From: Smallanthus sonchifolius
Lineage: Eukaryota > Streptophyta > Magnoliopsida > Asterales > Asteraceae
Length of the DNA: 64,000 nucleotides
Direction of reading: 5' to 3'
Assembly (NCBI GenBank): GCA_023525975.1
Contig: CM042038.1
Coordinates: 3,411,272 to 3,475,271 of the forward strand
Shown: positions 57,537-64,000 of the stretch, in pieces
Position numbering within the stretch: position 1 is the stretch's first letter
How the letters are laid out: the number at the start of each line of letters is the position of its first letter
The notes under the pieces: model-generated
The model's database searches: none
What the model was told of the DNA's origin: nothing
What the model saw: only the letters and a program-made list of their open reading frames with translations
Program-made: the position numbers and the translations under genes

Positions 57537-57741
57537 CTTTTTGAATATTCTATCTTATTTAGGATATGTATACATTTTAACGGGTTGACATTTAAGAAAA
57601 AAATTGGTAGCTATTTCTCTTTACTCCTTCGAGGTTGCGGTTTATCTGCATACTTGAGGAGTTAAGGGGAAATGCTGCTGATTTATTCTTAAATAGTCAA
57701 CTCGTTAAAATGTATACATATAAGATAGAATATTCAAAAAG
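57537..57741. repeat. Long foldback just upstream of TNP2
   Basis: The left arm 57,537-57,599 (TTTTTGAATATTCTATCTTA, then ATATGTATACATTTTAACGG) pairs with the right arm 57,685-57,741 (CGTTAAAATGTATACATAT, then AAGATAGAATATTCAAAAAG). There are few mismatches over about 55 bp. The spacer of about 85 bases contains a smaller stem (ACTCCTTCGAG / CTTGAGGAGT). It ends about 65 bases before the first ATG of TNP2. Confidence 0.85.
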
Positions 57742-57807
57742 TGGGTTAGGATCCACCGCCTTAGAGTACCGATCAAATCACATACATTAAATTATATAAT
57801 TTATTAC

Positions 57808-60800
57808 ATGCATGTATATGTGTATGCTTATAACACAATAGATATGACACTAGATATGGAAATTGATAAAAGTTGGGTTACACTGGGAAATCGGAATTCT
57901 CCGGCTTTCTTAAGCGGTCTTCGCAACTTTATAGAGACGGCCAAGAACCATGTCGACGGTCGAGGTAGAGCGTTTTGCCCGTGTAGACGTTGTTGTAATG
58001 CGTGTCGACAGGATTTGAAGACGATATATGGCCACATACATGACCGTGGGTTTCTACAATCATATCAGAATTGGATTTATCATGGTGAACAACATCCTCG
58101 TGTGGCGGAGATAGCATCATTTTTTGCCCCAAGAACAACATCAACTCCTCCAATAACTATAACAACAAATAATGAGATGTTTGATGCCATAGATGATGTG
58201 ATGGCAGAGCAAAATACAAACGAGGATAATATAGATGAAGATGGAACTGGTTTAGACCCAGAGTTTGATGCGTTGTTTGAGGAGCTAAATAAGGAGTTAT
58301 ACCCCGGTTGTAGTCAAATGTCTTCCCTAAACTTCATAGCCAAATTGATGCATATCAAAGTTATCAACAAATGGACGAATTGTTCGTTTGACCAACTGTT
58401 AGAGCTTCTACAAACTGCATTGCCAAAGGAAAATCACGTTCCAGCATCACACTATGAAGCTAAGAAGAAACTGAGTAAGATTGGGTTAGGATATCAGTCT
58501 ATCCATGCTTGCATTAATGATTGTGCACTGTTTTGGAAGGAGAATGAATCAATGCAAAACTGTCCGGTTTGTAATGAGAGCAGATGGGTTGACAAAAACA
58601 CAAAGGGGAAGAAAGTACCACAGAAAGTGTTGCGCTACTTTCCTTTAACTTCACGGCTTCGACGAAGGTATAGTTCAAGATTAACAGCAAAAGATATGAT
58701 ATGGCATAATACTGGACGCTCAACGGATGGTATGATGCGACATCCGGTTGATGGGAAGGAATGGCAAGAATTTGATGAAAGATATCCGGATTTTGCTAAA
58801 GAACCAAGGAATGTCCGCTTAGGTTTGGCTGCTGATGGTTTTAATCCGTTCGGTAACATGAGTCAGACTTACAGTATGTGGCCGGTAGTGTTAACAACAT
58901 ATAATACACCACCATGGTTATGTATGAAAGAGTCTTCTTTCATGTTAACCTTGCTAATTCCCGGGCCTAAATCACCTAGTAAGGACATTGATATATTTTT
59001 AAGGCCTTTGGTTGATGAGTTGAAAATGTTGTGGGCTGAAGGAGTACATGTGAGAGATGCATCAACCAAAACTGTATTTAGGATGCATGCGGCACTGTTA
59101 TGGACTATCAACGATTATCCTGCTCGTAGTAGCTTGTCTGGATGGAGTGGTCAAGGTTATAAAGCATGCCCTACGTGTAACATTGACACACCTTCGTGCG
59201 CTATAACGAATAAGATAGCTTTTGTTGGACACAGAAGATTCTTGCCTAGAAAGCATAAATGGAGGAACGATCTGTCGTTTGATGGCAAGAAAGAGACAAA
59301 ACATCCTCCCCGACGATTGACTAATGCTCAAATATTAGAACAACTAAAAAATCTCCCAGATCGTGTCCCGGGGAAACATCCAATGCATGGAGGGATTAAA
59401 AGAAAGCGCCTTACATCAGAGTTGAATTGGACTAAACGAAGTATCTTCTTTGAGCTGGATTATTGGTCTTCTCTGCTTTTAAAACACAATCTTGATGTTA
59501 TGCACGTGGAGAAAAATGTGTGTGAGAGTTTATTGGGTACTTTGTTGATGAACGATAAATCAAAAGACACACACAAAGCCCGCAAAGACTTGGAAAATAT
59601 GGGTATTCGACATAACCTATGGCTAACACAAAAAAACAACAAGTTGTACCAACCACAAGCTCCTTACTCTTTCACACCTAGTGATCGAGAACGCTTTTGT
59701 CAGTTTATTCGAGGAGTGAGACTGCCTGATGGATTTGGATCAAATTTCAAAAATAAGGTACTTCACAATGATTCAAATATAATTGGGTTAAAGTCCCATG
59801 ATTATCACATCCTCATGCAAAGATTGCTGCCAATAGGGGTACGATCGGGTCTGAACAAAAATGTGTCATCAACAATCAATGACGTTTGCACATTCTTTCA
59901 AAAAATTTGTGCACGATCAGTAGATGTGAAAGACATGTATGAAGCAAATGAGGAAGTGGTTAAGATATTATGCAATTTGGAAATGATATATCCTCCAGCA
60001 TTTTTTGACATAATGGTTCATCTCATTCTTCATTTACCTGAAGAAGCTATTCTTGGTGGCCCTGTGTATATGAGATGGATGTATCCTTTTGAAAGATACA
60101 TGAAAAAGCTTAAAGCATATTTTAGAAACAAAGCCAAACCTGAAGGCTCAATTGCAGAGGGTTATGTTGCAGATGAAGCCTTGACATTCTGCTCTATGTA
60201 TCTGGACGGTATGCAAACCAAATTTAACCGACCAGATAGAAATGCAGATGCTGGCATCCCTAAAAGGCAGTTTCAAGTGTTTTCTTCACAATGTCGACCA
60301 ATATCGAAAAAGAAAATCAAGACGCTCTCTGAACATGCCAACAAATCATTACAATGGTTTGTGTTGAACAACTGCGATGAAATCAAAGACTACAAATCGT
60401 AAGTTTTTTTGTCCATCTACAAGTGATAAACTATTATTATATTTTAATTTAATTCCACTAATTTGATTTTTATTTTGTCCATCTACCAGTGAATTTGTAT
60501 CTAAATTTCCTGAACGCAATATGCAAACCGATTTTTCTTCATGGTTAAAATATGAAGCAAATGTATTTTCATCTTCATCTTCTACACCCGATAATAAAGA
60601 ATTAAGGGCATTGGCACATGGTCCCTTGTACGCATATTCTTACACTGCTTGCATAGTAAATGGTGTTAGATTTGTGGTACAAAATCGTGATTCCAGACGC
60701 ACTACTCAGAACAGTGGTGTGGTTACAATAGGAGAAGACGATACTCCATTTTATGGTCAACTAGAGGAGATCATAGAGTTGAACTACATTGATGGTTACT

Positions 60801-61423
60801 CGGTTGTACTATTCCGTTGTAAATGGTTCGACACGAGAGGTAAAAGATTAATTAAGCAAAACAATACTATCATAATTGACATCGGCCGTGAATGGTATGT
60901 TGGCAAAGAATGGTATGATGATGTCCAATATATATTAGCCACACAGGCTAAACAAGTGTTCTATCTTCGAGACCCTTCTCGAACCACCGGTCAATGGAGG
61001 GTTGTTGAGGACGTTCACCATCGGAAGCTTTGGGATTATCCTAGTGTTGTTAATGATATAGATATATTGCACAACACTCAATCAAATGATTATACTTTGG
61101 TTGTCGACACCGGATGCGAAGGTGGTGAATCAAGTCCTATTGCCCCGATTCCCCATGCAGATAGTCAATCTATTACACGGGAAACTCAATCATTTTTTGG
61201 TAACTTGGTTGTCGACTTAGGCTACTTGCCAATGCGTACAACTTTAAATGAGGGTGGTGAATCAAGTCATGTTGCCCCGATTGATCTTGATGAAAGTTTT
61301 ATTAACGATGATGTAGAAGATGAAGAAGATGCATACAATTCAGATGAGGAAGATGAAATAAATGATGAAGAAGAAGAAGATGATGATGTTGACACACGTT
61401 ATTGTAGTGATGATTCTGATTGA
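57808..61423 (+). CDS. TNP2: TNP2-type CACTA transposase, apparently intact (two exons here)
   Basis: Exon 1 runs 57,808-60,398. A GTAAGT...CCAG intron at 60,399-60,489 joins in frame to exon 2, 60,490-61,423 (joined text KSEFVSKFPER). In-frame ATGs at 57,844 and 57,856 (before EIDKSWV) are likelier starts than 57,808. Domains in order: a transposase-associated Cys/His region (about residues 18-95, CPCRRCC), the TNP2 transposase region (about 330-640, with GLAADGFNPFGNMSQTYSMW, WSGQGYKACPTCN, DVMHVEKNVCESLLGTL), a DUF4218-type region (about 660-790, SHDYHILMQRLLP, PVYMRWMYPFERYM), then in exon 2 a DUF4216-type region (YGQLEEIIELNYI, LFRCKWFD) and a very acidic tail. I see no stop or shift. 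It would cut at the CACTA ends together with a TNPA-like partner. Confidence 0.92.
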
Positions 61424-61555
61424 ATGTATGTTAATAGATGTCTTTATATTTGTCTATGTTAAAAATGTAGTATTAGTGTTTAATAGATGTCTTTATATTT
61501 GTCTATGTTAATTATTAATTATTTATGCTCACTAATTATTTTTGGTGTAGAAATT

Positions 61556-63368
61556 ATGGCAACGATGGCGCAATCACACGGTGGTGATGGTGGAGACGAT
61601 GGATATGGGGGTCCGTACAACTTAGAATCGGGTTGTGCGAGTGGTAAGTTACTTGTTAGTGTTTAATAGATGTCTTTATAATTGCCTAACTTTCATGTGT
61701 CAATATAGGTAGTGTCTCAAAAAAGAGGCGTTCTAAAGGAAAAAACCTCAAATTATATAAGAAATTTGAGGAAAATGGGAGGAAGCCTCTTGACATTGAT
61801 GTTGAACTTCATGGCGGTGGCTACAAGTTCGTGGGTCCTAATGCAACTGATTTTATACGTGCTATCTCTTTGGAGGTTGAGAAGGTTATCCCGCCATATT
61901 ATCCTAACTGGGCCAAGGTTCCAAATGAGAAGAAACAGGCAGTATATCCCACTCTATTAGTAAGTATAGATGTTTTATAATTACTTACAATTTCATAACT
62001 ATTAGATTTTTTCTAATTACTTTCCACTTGTAGGATTATTTTAATCTGGACGCCTGGAGAAACACTGAAAAGTGGCAAGGCGTTCAACTCGGAATCACCG
62101 CCGAGTGTCAAAGGGCCTATAAAGACCGCAAGGGAGAGATGAAAGTTCATTTCGACGAGAATGGGGGATACGATGATGTGGAGGCGGCGAGGAGTAATCC
62201 ACCACAAGATGTTGATCAAGAAACTTGGGATATTTTGATTAATCAGCTGTTTTTAAGTGCGGGCTATAAAAACCGCTCGGAGAAGAACAAACAAAACCGA
62301 GCAAAACAACGCTACCCAAGTTTCCATGGCAGCAAATCATACGCCCAACGCCGACACATGGAGGTATGAAATACAATTGTTATTATTATACAAACATGCT
62401 TATTAATTTTTAGTGATATTATTTTTGTTTTTCACAGGGACCGGCCCTATTGACGTGTTCAGATCGACCCATTATAAAGAAGGGACGGGCTGGGCCAATG
62501 ATTTTGCATCAACAGATTATGTAAGTGAAATTATTTTTTTGTTAAAACATCCAAGTTTGACTTTAACGGGTCAAAATGACCCAAACACAATTTAATAGAC
62601 TTAAAACAAAATACTTTAACTTAAACGGGTCAAAATGACCCAAACACATTTTAATATACTTGGAACATCCAACTGTAACTTTAAACGGGTCAAAATGACA
62701 CAAACACACTTTAATAGACTTAGTACATCCAACTCGAGGCCAATTCTTGAATATATGTTTGCTAGTATTATTAGTATTTGTTGTGAGGCCAATTGTTGAA
62801 TATGTTTGCTAGTATTATTAGTATTTGTTGTTATTAGTGTTGGTTGATTGGAATTTGTGAATTTGGGTCGTCTATTACTTATAGTTTAAAAGGTTGGTTA
62901 TCCATTTTACAGCAGTTATGCTGTCGAATTTTAGTAAAATAGTCAACTGATTGTTTATTACATTGTTTAATGCAGGACCGAATACAAGAGGAGTATACAA
63001 TATCATCTGCTGAGTCTGGTGGTGACACATCCACTATTGATGAGTTTGCATGCATGGAGCGTGCCTTAGGTCATCGGCGTGGCCATATCCGGGGTGTTGG
63101 TCGTGTGGTGAGTAATCCCACACCGGATGTGTTCGGTACTCCCCCTCCACAACCACATTGGCAAGACGTTGATCAACGTGTGGCTAGTCTTCAACAACAA
63201 TTCCAAGAACAACAACGCGAAGCCCAACGAGAGGAAGAACAACGATTGCAAAATCAACAACTAGAGGAAGAACGTCGTGTGCATAATCAACAAATGCTTG
63301 AAATGCAACGACAAATGGATCAAATGCGTCAAATGTGGGAGCGCCGAACTAGTAGCGATGATAACTAG
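61556..63368 (+). CDS. TNPA-like CACTA gene (Transposase_24-type), possible frameshift
   Basis: Exons as read from splice signals: 61,556-61,643, 61,709-61,959, 62,035-62,363, 62,438-62,520 and 62,976-63,368. The product starts MATMAQSHGGDGG, continues with a basic patch (KKRRSKGK) and a region YYPNWAKVPNEKK, then WQGVQLGITAECQRAYKDRK and GSKSYAQRRHME, then FRSTHYKEGTGWAND, and ends in a long Gln/Glu/Arg coiled coil (about 63,160-63,350) expected to dimerise. This order fits plant En/Spm Transposase_24 proteins, which bind subterminal repeats. Phases do not match at two junctions: exon 2/3 fits only if a weaker donor at GTAA|GTATAG is used, and exon 3/4 is one base short with any donor I can see. 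Either the model is incomplete or the gene carries a one-base deletion. Confidence 0.72.
62549..62838. repeat. Tandem repeats inside the last intron of the TNPA-like gene
   Basis: Three copies of a roughly 60-bp unit carrying AACGGGTCAAAATGACCC (core palindrome GGGTCA-AAA-TGACCC; the third copy ends GACAC). They are followed by a duplicated 50-bp unit with GAGGCCAATT and GCTAGTATTATTAGTATTTG (62,736-62,838). Confidence 0.85.
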
Positions 63369-63627
63369 CTTGGAGTTGTTGAGCCTTTGTAGTTGGTGTG
63401 GTGTTGTCTTGAACAATTTACATATTTTTGTGTTTTGAATGTTTGATTTGTCGGACAAGTTTGTGGGTCGAACAATTTGTATGCTTGTTTTACGTTTCGG
63501 ATATTAGTTTTTATTGGATTTGAATGTTTGAATGGTTTATATATAATTATTTGCAGGTTTTTGTTTTAAGAAATTTAATATTTCTGGAAAAATATTAAAA
63601 ATTAAAAAATTAAAAAAAAAACAGAAA
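63369..63627. other. 3' flank of the TNPA-like gene
   Basis: AT-rich 3' untranslated and spacer sequence. No clear AATAAA is seen, although ATTAAAAAATTAAAAAA stands near 63,595. Confidence 0.5.
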
Positions 63628-64000
63628 GACCTATACCGACGACATGTCGTCGGGATAGGACTTTTTTAAAAAATATTAAAAAAAATGAAAAAAACCTATA
63701 CCGACGACATGTCGTCGGGATAGGTCTTTTTAAAAATTATTTAAAAAAATGAAAAAAACCCTATACCGACGACATGTCGTCGGTATAGAATTTCTTTTTG
63801 AATTATTTAATTAGAACCTATACCGACGACATGTCGTCGGTATAGAATTTCTTTTTGAATTATTTAATTAGACCCTATACCGACGACATGTCGTCGGTAT
63901 AGGCTGACCTATACCGACGACAATCTTGGGCTATTGGGACGAAGCAATCCCGACGACACCTATCCCGACGATATGTCGTCGGCATAAGCTATCCCGACGA
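63628..64000. repeat. Right subterminal array of 28-bp palindromes (truncated by window)
   Basis: At least five near-perfect copies of the same palindrome as on the left, at about 63,631, 63,690, 63,762, 63,817 and 63,875, spaced 55-72 bp by A/T-rich linkers. Partial units (TATCCCGACGA, ATATGTCGTCGGCATA) continue to the window edge. Since they match the left array, the right terminus of the element should be near. Confidence 0.92.

Larger units (their letters stand above)
55255..64000 (+). mobile_element. CACTA (En/Spm-type) transposon, right end outside window
   Basis: The left end is CACTACAAGAAAA at 55,255, preceded by TAA (55,252-55,254), one half of a presumed 3-bp duplication. Then come a palindrome array, a leader region, an intact-looking TNP2 gene, a TNPA-like gene, and a second palindrome array that runs off the window at 64,000. 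The layout is that of a complete CACTA element of at least 8.7 kb. Whether the right terminus and the second TAA exist cannot be seen here. Confidence 0.93.

Overview
This is a window of plant nuclear DNA made up almost entirely of nested transposable elements. I found no host gene that I could name. The DNA is AT-rich. It holds chromovirus-type Gypsy retrotransposons, L1-type LINEs with zf-RVT tails, hAT, Mutator-like (MULE), CACTA and PIF/Harbinger-type elements, which together point to an intergenic region of a flowering plant. The LTR and MULE styles look eudicot, and I lean towards Asteraceae, but that is inference from general appearance only.

Layout. (1) 1-1.6 kb: a hAT element with a perfect 8-bp target duplication that keeps only the N-terminal BED finger of its transposase. 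(2) 1.6-8.8 kb: AT-rich DNA without a gene. (3) 8.8-10.0 kb and 26.7-27.3 kb: two halves of one palindrome-bearing element split by a Gypsy insertion. (4) 9,994-26,701: a young tandem Gypsy array, LTR-internal-LTR-internal-LTR, whose outer ends share the 5-bp duplication TAAAA. Copy 1 has one long gag-pol frame, and copy 2 has a 4-bp frameshifting deletion. (5) 27.3-34.6 kb: old nested debris, including a Tourist-like MITE, a hAT element that keeps only the transposase C-terminus, a decayed Gypsy LTR, a LINE tail on the minus strand and a Copia LTR. (6) 35.3-40.0 kb: a 5'-truncated LINE with target duplications, then a second LINE fragment split by a MULE with about 165-bp terminal inverted repeats. 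(7) 40.0-45.0 kb: a solo Gypsy LTR interrupted by another solo LTR. (8) 46.5-52.8 kb: a decayed OTU-type MULE transposase next to an ATHILA-ORF1-like gene, both set among about a dozen compensatory nested palindromes. (9) 53.8-54.2 kb: a hAT-type MITE. (10) 55,255 to the window end: a CACTA element with intact TNP2 and a near-complete TNPA-like gene, flanked by arrays of 28-bp perfect palindromes. Its right end lies outside the window.

How the parts work together. The CACTA element is the best candidate for an active system: TNP2 should act as transposase, while the TNPA-like protein would be expected to bind the subterminal palindromes. The Gypsy array is recent, with about 6-7 differences per LTR pair counted by eye, and copy 1 could supply proteins. 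The MULE locus is dead at the protein level, but its palindromes are unusual. The most interesting cross-cutting pattern is that unrelated elements here (Gypsy LTRs, MULE, CACTA) each carry arrays of short hairpin-forming palindromes.
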